Source of the DNA: Apostichopus japonicus | Lineage: Eukaryota > Echinodermata > Holothuroidea > Aspidochirotida > Stichopodidae | Assembly: GCF_037975245.1 (NCBI RefSeq) | Contig: NC_092568.1 | Span: forward strand, 18,309,001 to 18,373,000 | Direction: 5' to 3' | Length of the DNA stretch: 64,000 bases | Part shown: positions 52,301 through 62,808 of the stretch, in pieces | Numbering within the stretch: the first letter of the stretch is position 1 | How the letters are laid out: each line of letters opens with the position of its first letter | The notes under the pieces: model-generated | Databases searched by the model: none | Seen by the model: only the letters and a program-made list of their open reading frames with translations | Told to the model about the DNA's origin: nothing | Made by a program: the position numbers and the translations under genes

Positions 52301-53439
52301 TATCATAACGCGTGTGTGTGTATGGACGCCTTAAACAATTGTACAATTGTGCTATGGAACCAACTGTGGCTGGTCTTGAACTCGACCGAGTCGTCGGGGA
52401 ATATGACTCAATTCGGGAAGGGGGCGACCGCCCCCCCCTCTAGCAAATTTTCTTTATGATATCGCTAGTAATTTCAAAAGAGACAATGCTTAGATGCAAC
52501 TTACAAGGCCTGGGAAGTGTCATTTCCAGAGATCTTGGAGGCATTTTCGGCCAAAATTTTCTTGTACGCTTCGCGCCAACTCATGGTGGCGCTACGCTTA
52601 GATAGTTTGCCAATAGTTTGAATTACCAAGGAGAAAATTTTTAAACTATTCATTTCCTTAAGCTACATCATTGCTATATTTATTTTTCTTTCAGTAGTTG
52701 CCCGAGTTTTCAGGGGAAAAGATTTGGTTGGGGGGGGGGCTGCAGCCCCCCGCCTCCTACGCCTATGTGTGTAGTGTTCGGTTTCGAAATATCTGAAATC
52801 GGAAATATCTGGGTTTTTTTCATTTCCTTCAACAAAGTTTTATAATAGCCGTTATAAGAGGTTTTAATATTTGTACACCAATAAATGAACTGTGTCTGAA
52901 CTTTCGAAAATTTCCTGACCAACATTCTTCATCATACGTCCCTCTACCCGTGCAATTTGACCTGTCTGTGAGGGGTTGAAGGAGGTTTTTCTATATTGGT
53001 TGTCCATAGATTGAATTTTGTGCAACATTATGGGTATGTTTGAAGTGATTTTATTCACGAGAAATGTAAATTTTCAAATTCTGAACAAATAATGGGCTTA
53101 AAACCTTGAAAAGTGGGGCTTTCGGATATTGTGAGCCGTGACGTAGAATCACCTACAAAAGCAATGATCCACAGGACATGCAATGAGGTCGAACATGATG
53201 TGTGACTGGTGACAATCTTCAAAAAGGTTATGGATGGAAAAAAAACTATTGGGAAATACTTGGTTCTCAGGCAAAAGTGTACATCTGGTTGGTCATTTTC
53301 AAGCCCGAGAAGTGCCATTTCCGGTGATCTGGGGGTTATCAAAACCAGAAATTTTCTTGTACGCTCCGCGCCAACCAATGGTGGCGCTCCGCTTAGATAG
53401 TAATTCGCGCCCCCGGGTTAGAAAATCCTGGATACGCCC

Positions 53440-53484
<45 letters not shown>

Positions 53485-56400
53485 GAAAATCGTAATGAGT
53501 TGGAAAATCAAGAACAGTGAAAAAACTTTCAGCCTCCACCGGGATTCGAACCACGGGCCTTCCGCTCTGTACGCGGACACCCTAACCACTAGGCTATGGA
53601 CGCTGATTGTATGTCCAGAGGTTCCAAACCGGTAAGGAAGGTCGTAATTCCACTGTAGGCGTTTGTCACCTGTATCGAGCAATACTAGTTCTGTTTTTTG
53701 GTGACATATTTTGCCTTACTCTAGAGATCAAACATGATGCTAACCAACTCGAAATCATTTGTGATTCCTAAAGCCGGATCTCGAAAGAGATACTTTGAAC
53801 AGACTTTATGTTAATGCAATGGAGGTAAACGACAAAGGCAAATGAATATATATAAATGAAAATCGTAAGTGAAAAAACTTTCAGCCTCCACCGGGATTCG
53901 AACCACGGGCCTTCCGCTCTGTACGCGGACACCCTAACCACTAGGCTATGGACGCTGATTGTATGTCCAGAGGTTCCAAACCGGTAAGGAAGGTCGTAAT
54001 TCCACTGTAGGGGTTTGTCACCTGTATCGAACAATACTAGTTCTGTGTTTTGGTGACATATTTTGCCTTACTCTAGAGATCAAACATGATGCTAACCAAC
54101 TCGAAATCATTTGTGATTCCTAAAGCCGGATCTCGAAAGAGATACTTTGAACAGACTTTATGTTAATGCAATGGAGGTAAACGACAAAGGCAAATGAATA
54201 TATATAAATGAAAATCGTAATGAGTTGGATATATATGTGACATTTTTGCCTGGATGTATTTCCTCTTTGATGCACACTGTTATAAATGCAATTTGCCACA
54301 GACACAATTTGCATCTTTATGACACGAGAGGACTTCAATTATTATTCATGGAAAATCAAGAAAGATAGAGACATGTAAAGAGGAAGAAGGCAAGGCTAGC
54401 ACAAACCGGACTTACCTCACTTGATCTGTTGTGAAGTTCATCAAAGGAATGGACCACCAGAACATCAGCTGTCATTCCTTCAACAACAAAAAAAAGTAAC
54501 AAAAGACTAATTAAACAGTTCATTCATTAAAATTATTTTACAACAACCTATGATACCCCTGACAAATTGGTTTAGAAAAAAAAAACAGCCAGTTTAAAGA
54601 TGGTCTGTTGGTTGTTCTATTCCCCCAACCCCCCCTACCCCCCACCCCCATGACCATTATTTTCAAACCATACTTTACCTTCAGGAGATGTTCCAACACT
54701 TCCCCCTAAGCTCAGCAAGGCGATGTCATAATTTCTCGGTTCCACCAAGGTAGCAGACTCCTGGCCTCTCACCCAGTGTGGTACCTAAACAGAGATAATG
54801 AATAATCTAGGTATTTTAATAATATCTTTAAAATTAATAACAACTTACTCTAGCTGAATACTTACAGTATACACCCAGGCCTAGAATTACACAATTTTAA
54901 AAACTGGCTTAAAAATTGTAAGCGCATTAATCTACATGCATGCTAAATCAAGTTCCCACTTCCACCCATCAGTTACTCAGTGAATTGAATTTCATGGCTA
55001 TGTTCTTAATGGCTACTTGCAGAACAACACAGACAAAACAAACAGAGCTAGTAAAAGGCTTCAGATCCTAAGTGACATTATGATATCACAAAGTTACAAA
55101 ATGAAAGCTACTCCCAGACATGAGTTTGGCTGTTTGGGGGTATTTCTCTTCACAACAATCTCTGTTATTAAACCAAAGTTGATGGTTTGGTTTGTGTCGC
55201 CTATATATATAGCATCACAAATAAAAACTTCAAGAGGTTTAGCTTTGGAGCTTTTACATATAATAACTATTAGAGCTTACAGTGACATTTTCTCCATGAA
55301 CATTTTCTAGGCCATCTTTCTGAAGTTCTTCGATGAGGTAATCTAAATGAAACAAAGTATACATTGTCACAATACAAATATTTTCAGCTATATAGTAATA
55401 ATCTTGTCCTAATTGTTGCATTTATAATTAACATTAGATTGTTCTTTCATACTTGGCTAATTAGGAAAAAAACATATTAAGATCTAAGTTGAATTGCACT
55501 CTTGCTAAGAATGCACAAAGCACACAGGAAGTTAAGAACCTAAAAGAATACATAGATCACCAGTGATAGCTGAGACAGGCTCAAATTGTACATGTACCAA
55601 CACAGAAAAGACTGAAAAGGGGTAATTTCCTGTAAATTTGAATACGGTTCCTGTTTGGTCAAATCAACTTACCGATTGCATTCTCTAGATTCTTTGATCC
55701 AGAGATTCTGTTACCAAATGTATCAGTGAACAAAGCCAACCTCTTGTAAGCTTGGCCTTTACCAGTTCCATTCAACAAGAATTCAATAATTTGGTTAGCA
55801 ACATCTGTCAAAATATGAAATAAGAAATATATCTATAAAGCCATTTTCCTTGAGAGGTATCTCTAGACTTAGTATAAAAATAGCCATTTTATTGTTTCTT
55901 TCAAAAGATGGTATCAAACACATTGATTGAGACCCAACTGAGCTGGTGCCTAAAACTCATCAATCTTTCACAAAACTGTTATAATTTACCTATTTAAAAA
56001 CTCATTTCATTTACAGATTGGCACTTTTATTCTCAGGCACAGCCATAAAATTCTTGCCACAGCTTACTCCTAATGTCTCTTTCTACAGTCTATCATCATT
56101 TGGAAAATTAATTACCCTGTATTTTTTTCTCTGACTATCTTAAAAAATGTAGTAGTGCCTTAACTATCAATTGACTAAACCTCTTCTGTATTATTTTACA
56201 CTTTGATTCCTTTTTTTTTGGATAATTATCAATTTTTTACAATTCACCCTGAGATGAACAAATGAAATAAAAATCTTTGGTACATTTCATTAGCAGCTGT
56301 AGTGAGATTACAGTTGGATCTTCTGATGGAACCCTACTGTAAGGCCAATGGAGCTTATAATAAGTATTTTTCATTCTTGCAAATTTGGACAAAATAAACT

Positions 56401-57563
56401 TAAGATTCCTTTATCTGTCAAAATATACCTTAGTCTTGGTCACATAGTCCTCTACAGCAAGATATGGAACAAGGTCAATTCTCTAGCAGGTTTTTTCTTT
56501 AGATCATTTTATTGCACATTGCATCACTGACACAGCTTGCATATAGTTGTAATTGGCTGGAAATGTCATCAATGGCTGTTGTAATTAATTAAAGTGACTG
56601 ATTTACCTCTGTATGATTCAATCTCTTCCTTAATGCCTGTGGTATGATTGACAGAGCTGTGCTTGTCTATGACCACTGCAACCGGAGCTGAGGTGCATTC
56701 ATAGACTGAGGAAACAAAATATAGTAACCCTAGAGATAATTGCACAATAATATCTGATACATGTCACACATTGACAACAGCTCAGTCTTTGTCTGCCTTC
56801 AAATTTCAAATGATTATATGTAACATTGGAAAATAATTCAATTGTACGACTAATGTCATTTAATGTTGGTGATGTATGATCTTAGTAACTTTAACAATAA
56901 ACAGTGATTTCAATTAATAATGATGGGAGCCTCATTGCATTAGTGAACTGAAATATAATGGAAAAACAAAAATCTTATTATATTAGTGGATAGCATTGTA
57001 TGAGCCTAGGCCTATATGAAACAAAGAAGCCAGAATATTACACTAAAAATTTATCATTGGATTGTCTGGCACTCCCTTTGTTTATACCTAGGATCCAGCT
57101 GAATGAATTATCACTGCCTTGGTATGAGCAGCATCATACCCCGGCCTACAGCAGCCCATCATTTACCCCACCAACCACTGGTTCTCAGGCCTACTGTATG
57201 TCTATAATTATGTCTATAATTATGAATAGTGACACCGAAATTTGTAGCATAGCGAGAACTATCACGTCCAGTTCTGAAACTGCGTGTGTATGTTATGTAG
57301 CGTTTGTCAGAATATTACAAGGTTTAACGTTAGTAATAGTACATCGTACAGAACTTCTAACTCGGGCTAGGCTAAGTAGCAAAACAGTTAGGCCCTAGGT
57401 CGATTTTGTGTCGAGTTCTCTAGGATATGAGATCTTCACGCTACAACGACTTAGGCTACGAAGCAGCCGACTTGCTCCTGTTAAGCAAATTTCATATCTT
57501 ACCAAGCAGAGACATACAAAGTACTTCAAACAGCGACATTAATAAGCAAATGTTAGGTCTCAT
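46327..57563 (-). CDS. CPQ: CPQ, carboxypeptidase Q (M28 metallopeptidase), with duplicated exon 11
   Basis: Carboxypeptidase Q (plasma glutamate carboxypeptidase) is a secreted/lysosomal dinuclear zinc peptidase that cleaves dipeptides. Exons on the minus strand: 57563-57503, 56705-56607, 55804-55673, 55342-55281, 54784-54679, 54477-54416, 51742-51578, 51260-51176, 50500-50397, 50140-50054, then 11a 49141-49025 or 11b 48958-48842, then 47625-47550, 47123-46944 and 46433-46327. With one copy of exon 11 the protein has 480 residues (human 472). It starts with a signal-peptide-like [20 protein letters not shown]. All expected metal and catalytic residues are present: His in SGHLDSWD, Asp in MDDGGG, Glu-Glu in WTGEEQG, Asp in MESDGG, His in WFHHSDG. 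The protein ends [10 protein letters not shown], like vertebrate CPQ. Introns carry a hAT element, a TTAA element, tRNA-like repeats and a SINE. Confidence 0.95.
47330..47475 (+). repeat. tRNA-derived SINE in CPQ intron 12
   Basis: It has an A box region GTGGTCAAGTGATTAAGGC, an ACTGGCGATCT anticodon region, a B box AAGTTTGAGTCC and the typical tail TGTCCTTAGGCAAGGC..CTCTTCATCCAGGTGTGTAAA. The organisation matches the Ser/Leu-tRNA-like SINEs with a CORE-like tail known from many marine invertebrates. Confidence 0.7.
48842..48958 (-). CDS. CPQ: CPQ exon 11b (second copy of duplicated catalytic exon)
   Basis: A 117 bp phase 0/0 exon encoding 39 residues beginning [15 protein letters not shown] and containing [10 protein letters not shown]. 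It shares 33 of 39 residues with exon 11a while 20 codons differ only synonymously, so both copies look selectively maintained. The catalytic Glu pair is intact. The differences cluster just after it: Leu to Tyr, Ala-Arg to Ser-Gln, Asp to Glu. The acceptor TATAG and donor GTAAAA are normal. Confidence 0.88.
49025..49141 (-). CDS. CPQ: CPQ exon 11a (first copy of duplicated catalytic exon)
   Basis: A 117 bp phase 0/0 exon encoding 39 residues beginning [15 protein letters not shown] and containing [10 protein letters not shown]. The Glu pair supplies the general base and one zinc ligand of the M28 active site. It has its own TATAG acceptor and a GTAAAA donor. It is followed after a 66-nt intron by a homologous exon of identical length and phase. 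It could be mutually exclusive with exon 11b, or both could be included in frame. Confidence 0.88.
50623..50994 (+). mobile_element. TTAA-flanked inverted-repeat element, copy D (CPQ intron 8)
   Basis: Plus-strand copy between CPQ exons 8 and 9, with TTAA at 50623-50626 and 50991-50994, the same ~20 bp TIRs and interior. Confidence 0.9.
51868..51916 (+). mobile_element. Solo right terminus of a hAT-like element
   Basis: The last ~48 bp of the same family (CCCCCGGGTTAGAAAATCC then TGGATATGCCCCTG) stands alone, separated from the next full element only by 14 bases of TA repeat. It suggests nested or sequential insertion at one TA tract. Confidence 0.7.
51931..53442 (+). mobile_element. hAT-like non-autonomous element, 1.5 kb copy in CPQ intron 6
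   Basis: Termini CAGGCACGTATCCAGG and CCTGGATACGCCCCTG; interior collinear with 39878-41293, with the CGCGCGAAGCGCGCG hairpin part replaced by a TTGGTTGGGGGGGGGGCTGC block. Both flanks are (TA)n. No open transposase frame. Confidence 0.85.
53443..53480. repeat. (TA)n tract
   Basis: About 38 bp of pure TA directly after the right terminus of the hAT-like element 51931-53442. Confidence 0.93.
53481..54240 (-). repeat. 352 bp tandem duplication with tRNA-like module
   Basis: Two full units (and the start of a third) at 352 bp spacing, each with AAATGAAAATCGTAA, a tRNA-like segment, CCAGAGGTTCCAAACCGG, CACCTGTATCGA and CGGATCTCGAAAGAGATAC. On the minus strand the tRNA-like part (53531-53603 and 53883-53955) has an A box TAGCCTAGTGG, a TCCGC/GCGGA anticodon stem with 7-nt loop and a B box GGTTCGAATCC, but the acceptor and T stems do not pair fully. 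It is therefore a SINE-like or tRNA-pseudogene unit, not a working tRNA. Confidence 0.8.
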
Positions 57564-58099
57564 TTTGACTGATGATCACTAAAAACAGTTTATTACGGAA
57601 TAGGTCTTAACCTTGGAAACTTCCGGAAAAAACAAAGCAGACGACAGAGAAGGGTAACCAAACTTGTAAGGGGTAAATCTGCTACATAATTTCTAATTGT
57701 CGATGCAACCCACTGAGTTAGTGTAGATCAGTGATGCAACCTCTTCTGTTCAAAGATTATATTATCTTTGTTATACCAAAGAACATAAAACTTCGTTTCT
57801 AATAACTTGCTATTGCCTTTTTATGAATCATGATGGAAAAGATCCACCAAGTCGTCTGCTAACCAAAAACAAATATGCTAAGAAGCAGATTTCTGGCCAG
57901 AAATTGTACTTCAGAAGGTCACAGTTTATGCATGACGATCATGTAAACTGCATTCTGGGATGCTTAAAAACAGATCTTCAAGTTACATTTAAAAAATAAT
58001 GTTAAGGTTCAGTGGTTCCAGTGGTTGACACGGTTTCATCGTGAAGTTCCTGTTTAAGATCCATGGGCATTGAATAACATAACAGTGTTGTGCACCATG
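57564..58099. other. CPQ 5' flank / promoter region
   Basis: Sequence just upstream of the CPQ start codon. I see no TATA box at a persuasive distance. The inverted AGGTCA-rich block begins at its far end. Confidence 0.45.
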
Positions 58100-58640
58100 A
58101 ATCAAACGAGTTTTGATCTCCACCAACAACAGTAGGTTAATCTACTCTATACAAGGCATCCACAAGCCAAACATCAAATTTACCACTGTTTATCTGGTAA
58201 GATACCGTGTTTACAAATTAAGCTTTCACAGTGTGACATGTGGTGCACCCAAAATACAGTATCCTTTGTCCTCTACCAAAAACAACCGGTTGCTTTAACT
58301 CAAAATGGGGCATGAACGTCACGCCAAGTATCAGATTCATTACTGTCTCACTCCTTGAGATATCGTCTCTACAAGGTTTTCACAATATCACCCCTGCTGA
58401 CCCCAAATGACCTTTGACCTCCACCAAAAACAATTGCGTTCTTGTTCTTAATATGCCAAGTATCAGATTCATTACCTTTCCCTGATTGAGATACCTTGTT
58501 CACAAGTTTGTCACTGTTTAACCTATGGTGACCCCAAAATGACCTTTTAACTCCAAACGAAAACTCAGTATGGTACATCTACATAAAATGGTTGAAGTTC
58601 ATGCACCTTATTGAATATTGAGTTATCATGTTTACAAGCC
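58100..58640 (-). repeat. Second, inverted block of the AGGTCA-rich repeat
   Basis: Reverse-complement copies of the 23.9-25.5 kb unit: TGACCCCAAATGACCTTTGACC at 58398-58419, a related block at 58530, and the GAGATACCTTGTTCACAAG / ATCATGTTTACAAGCC blocks. At least four weak units with 130-145 bp spacing. It lies about 540 bp upstream of the CPQ start codon. Confidence 0.75.
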
Positions 58641-58750
58641 AAAGCGTCGCATACACACGCAAACATACACGGCACCATGACCGCAAAAATGATTCCTTTT
58701 GCGTTCAGCAGGGAATCAAGAAACGAATATTTTGACCCTTGACCTCAATT

Positions 58751-59119
58751 TTAAAGTGAGTGAATACTCGCGCAAAAAGAAACGTCTAATGCCGGTAATC
58801 TGACCTAGTTTCGAATGAGGTGTAACAGAAGTGTTAGACGCCACCATCGATCCCAGAAAATACACACACAGCCTGCTACCGTCGGTAATAAGACACTAGT
58901 GTACAGTCAGTACAAACAGCTGCGGTCAATACCCACAGCACAGTGTATAAACGATACAGCGATGGACATCTCAGGTCCAGCTAAAGATAACAAGGTATCA
59001 CGTTTCATTACTGTCTGCATTTTGTAGCGACAAGAGCAAAACTTCACTTGCAAGCAACGGAAAGTTAACTTTTTAAAGGTGGCGGCACGCTGTTTGGGGC
59101 GAGTCTTCAGTGCCTTTAA
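58751..59119 (-). mobile_element. TTAA-flanked inverted-repeat element, copy E
   Basis: Minus-strand copy upstream of CPQ. TTAA ends at 58751-58754 and 59116-59119; interior matches the other copies. It borders the AGGTCA-repeat block ending near 58640. Confidence 0.88.
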
Positions 59120-59601
59120 AGGTCAAGAGCCTGTTTCTAAAGACCCCGGCCAGAAGTTGTGTACACCATCAATTCTGATCATTTCGACACCAAAATCAAC
59201 CATGTGCGGTATTTGATTCCCGAGATCGATACAATTGTCACCATTTTAGGATGAAGTCAATGACCTTCCCTACCCCTTATTTCAACTCACGTTTTTGTTT
59301 GTAAATCTTGACACCCATACCTACCAAAATCAGTTGAAAGCAGCTTCTTTAACAAAATTTTCGCAGATTGGCTCGAATAAGGCCCTATATGGTTAATTTT
59401 GGGTTACTATTTAAGTCATCTGGTCGTTATGCAAACTAAAGGTCACCAGCATCACCGTCAGTCACCCATGAGGAAAAGTACTTTGTGGCTGGCTCTGGCA
59501 GTAATTTTGCAAGTTAAAGTTGGAGCATGAATGATCATATTATATCACTTTCTAGCATATATTGACTAAATAGTAATGAGCTATAAGAAGCGAGGAGGGT
59601 A

Positions 59602-60019
59602 CGGCGGTCATAAGGTGACATGCGAGATCTAGAGTTACCATGTTAACATAACACGACATCTCGACAAAATTTTAATTTTTAGTCGAGATACCGAATTACG
59701 CTAACTTGACATTTCGGTAAAAATTCGTGAAAATGTCTAGTTGTCGAGTTTCACCTAACTCGTCATCACGACAATTGTCCAGATACCGACTAACGCTAAC
59801 TTGACATCTCGGTAAAATTTTAAAATTTGAGATGTCAAGTTAGCGTAACACGGTATCTCGAAAAAAAATCAAAATTTTGTCGAGATACCGAATTGGGTGT
59901 AACATGGCAACTCGACATTTTGACAAATTTTATGTCGACAAAAAATCAATATTTTGTAGAGATGTAATGTTATGCTAACATGGTAACTCTACATCTCGCC
60001 TGTCACCTTATGACCGCCG
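59602..60019. mobile_element. 418 bp long-TIR foldback element with TA target sites
   Basis: The ends CGGCGGTCATAAGGTGACA and TGTCACCTTATGACCGCCG are perfect inverted repeats; homology continues inward through GCGAGATCTAGAGTTACC and CATGTTA for about 60 bp per arm. It is flanked by TA on each side (59600-59601, 60020-60021). The centre holds further hairpins: TAACGCTAACTTGACATCTC against GAGATGTCAAGTTAGCGTAA. A TA duplication fits a Tc1/mariner-type mobilised MITE; no coding capacity. Confidence 0.88.
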
Positions 60020-60732
60020 TAGAGGAAGGTGCCTAATTTTTAAATGGTGGTGGTAAAAAGGAATTGCCTATAATTTCGTTTTGTTACAATGCCACGTACC
60101 AGCTGCGTGTGCGGGAAGCGGGTGGGGGAGGCGCATTCGCGATGTCAATATTCGACACAACAGATACGCTGATACTCATTTTGAAGTGTTCTTATGATAA
60201 GTTGTGTCTGTGAATAAATTTAACGTGCCTCTTAAGTTTAGCAGTTGACCGAAACTCTGGTAGTATGAGTGGGGAATGAGCATTAGTCAGCACCATGCAG
60301 TCGCAGTATATTTTGAGAATAGATAGTTGAACTTTTAAGATAATAAAAGTCGTAATATTCAGGAATAAGTCGAAATTGCGAGGATATTAAATAGTCGAAC
60401 CCTCCATAACATTTTTGAGATGGGCCAAAATTTGGAAATTTAAAGTCGACATATTGATGCAAAGTGCTCGAAAGATGGAGAAAATAGGTCAACTTTGGAA
60501 ATAAAATAAATAGTCAAAACTTTTAGATAGATACTCATTGCTGCATTTTCGAAATACAGAAGAGTCAAAATGTTGACACCTAATATTAAAATTTCCACGT
60601 TTTAATTGAAGGAATTCAATACAAAAACACACCTGTTTTCTGCCATACACTACTTTGTTGATAGCTTCCTACGTCACTAAATTAATTACTTCTTAGAAAT
60701 ATAGGATTGTATGGGAGGGGTTAGAAAGAGGC

Positions 60733-60830
60733 AGTGGCGGCGGAACCGGGGGGGGGGGGTGGGGGCTTGGGGGGGGGGGCTCAGCCCCCCAATGAAAAAG
60801 TTGAGGGGGCAAATGCATGATAAGCCCCCC
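60733..60830. mobile_element. Terminus of a hAT-like element (CAGTGGCGGCGGAACC)
   Basis: CAGTGGCGGCGGAACCGG followed by long poly-G runs and CTCAGCCCCCCAATGAAAAA looks like one end of another TIR element; the matching end was not found, so it may be truncated. Confidence 0.45.
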
Positions 60831-61117
60831 AAATATTGACCAAGGCTCCGAAACGTGCATCTGCCCATTTTTCAATGCATACTTGTCGATCTGTCCGATG
60901 TACACGTATTCTATACTGTATAGGTGTAATAATGTTAGTAATTGCTGGAGGACCCTCGGCCCGTCCCCTGGCTATAGACCACATTGTCACCCCAACCGGG
61001 TCTTCACGCCCCGTGAAAAGTGGAAGCAGTGAGTGTGAGTACCGGTAAGCGTAACACAACTTCGTCTTAGGCCAAAGACTTGTCTCATTTCAGCCAGTTC
61101 TCCAACATCCCCTTACT

Positions 61118-61512
61118 TAGTGGCGGAGAGTCCATATATACAGTCAGGGGCGGATGCCCCCCTGACGGACTCAAATGGACTGCTGGCGCCCTTTTCAGCT
61201 TTTCACTATTTTTTACTTATTCGCGATTATTGACTATTTTAATGCGCTCTCATATACCTATTGACATTTGTCATATTCTGTTGGTGTAATTTTCCGACAA
61301 AATGGCGACCACACCTATTTATTCTCCGTTTATCTGCAAATTAGCAAGGCCCGGAAAGGGTCATTTCCTGCAATCTAGGGAGTAACTTTACTCAAAAATT
61401 TTCTGTACGCTCCGCGCCAACCTGTGGTGGCGCTCCGCTTAAATAGTGTCGAAAGCGCCCCTACAGACCATTCTTGCCCCCCCCCTGACCAATACCCCTA
61501 GCTCCGCCACTA
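61118..61512. mobile_element. 395 bp hAT-type MITE with 8 bp duplication CCCTTACT
   Basis: Termini TAGTGGCGGAG and CTCCGCCACTA, flanked by CCCTTACT at 61110-61117 and 61513-61520. Inside are a nested CAGGGGCGGATGCCCCCCTG palindrome at 61146 and the TACGCTCCGCGCCAACCTGTG / GTGGCGCTCCGCTTAAATAG block shared with the larger elements. Confidence 0.88.
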
Positions 61513-61639
61513 CCCTTACTACACTCAAAAACGTCTTTGCGAGTACACTACGAGTAATAGCTACTCTCTTATAACACCATCGAATATACAAATTACAATG
61601 TTTTTACAGACTTTACGTGCAATCTGAGAAATTGCAGGC

Positions 61640-61785
61640 TTGAGACCAATATTTTAGGGCTAGGTATTCGCAGCATAAAACAATCGGGAAGTGCCGTTTC
61701 CGGCCATCTGGGGGTTTGAAAAAAACCAAAATTTTCTTGTACGCTCCGCGCCAACCGATGGTGGTGCTCCGCTTAGATAGTCTCC
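61640..61785 (+). mobile_element. Internal fragment of the CAGGNGCGGATCC element family
   Basis: A piece with GGAAGTGCCGTTTCCGGCC, AAATTTTCTTGTACGCTCCG and CGCCAACCGATGGTGGTGCT but without recognisable termini. Similar internal blocks occur at 37115-37215 and 44085-44185. Confidence 0.65.
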
Positions 61786-62419
61786 ACACATTAGCCCTCC
61801 CAATACTTGTTACGTTCCGCCGCACCTGGAAAGAGGTACATCTTACCGCTGCCATGTGTATGCCGCTGCTGATTAAATGCATTTCCATTCATGAAGGGCC
61901 CCGGGCAAGTATCGGGAAGTTTGACCCTTCAGTCCTGAAAACTGATTGACACCCCTGCCTAAATATCAAGTAAGCACTTAGAGAAATGCCTTTATAACTG
62001 GCTATTGATGGGATATTAGATGACAGTTTATCCAAGGAAAGATCTAAAATTTAGTTGCAAAGGATAATGCATTACAAATGATTGTGCACAAGGTGGAAAA
62101 GGGGGCCGGGGGCTGGAGGGGGGAAACAGATGTGGGGGAATGAGGAGTTGCAGATGACTCTCTGAAATATCCCTCCAAGTCCAAATACTGCATTTTGTAT
62201 CACAAAATTGATCGTACCTTACGCTAAAGCTTAACCTTCATTTTAAGTTTCATCTTCTACGACCAACTTCACAGGTATGTCCAACAGTTCATAGAACAGA
62301 GTTAGTTAAGCAGGGACTTCAAAGACAGAACGAGTACAGCCACGTAAGAGATCTTCTTTTTATTGTAGTTATCTCTGACATGATACTGAACATCTCCTAT
62401 ATATTATACTCATCTCAAT

Positions 62420-62790
62420 AGTCTTACTATGCTTTTCTATGCTTTACTCTTACAATGCGTTCTTCATAAAAGTTGGTCCATGCAATTTTCTCTTAATAAT
62501 TGTACTACTCTTTTCTCATAAAGATACTATGCCTTCTTATTGATAGTCACACTATGCTTTTCTTTAAATAATCATACTATGCATTCTGACTGATAGTCAC
62601 ACTATGCTTTTCCCTTAATAATCATACTATGCTTTTTGACTGATAGCCCCACTATGCTTTCTTATTCCTATTCATACTGTACTTTCCTCATTGAAATACT
62701 ATGCTTTCTTACTGATAGCCCCACTATGCTTTCTTATTCCTAGTCACACTGTACTTTCCCTCATTGACAAACTATGCTTCTTTATTAACT
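62420..62790. repeat. ~50 bp degenerate minisatellite in the 3' flank of the 62.8 kb exon
   Basis: Units alternate ACTGATAGYCMCACTATGCTTT with TTATTCCTAGTCACACTGTAC or TTAATAATCATACTATGC. About six pairs. Lies just 3' of the probable minus-strand terminal exon and so may be in its 3' UTR. Confidence 0.8.
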
Positions 62791-62808
62791 TTCTTCACAT
62801 TAATTCTT

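Noticed and set aside
53531-53603. Functional tRNA gene on the minus strand
   Set aside because: A and B boxes and the anticodon stem are present, but acceptor and T stems do not pair and the unit is tandemly duplicated as a larger repeat.
57000-57398. 132-codon plus-strand open frame in CPQ intron 1
   Set aside because: Antisense within an intron, no conserved motif, unlikely amino-acid pattern.
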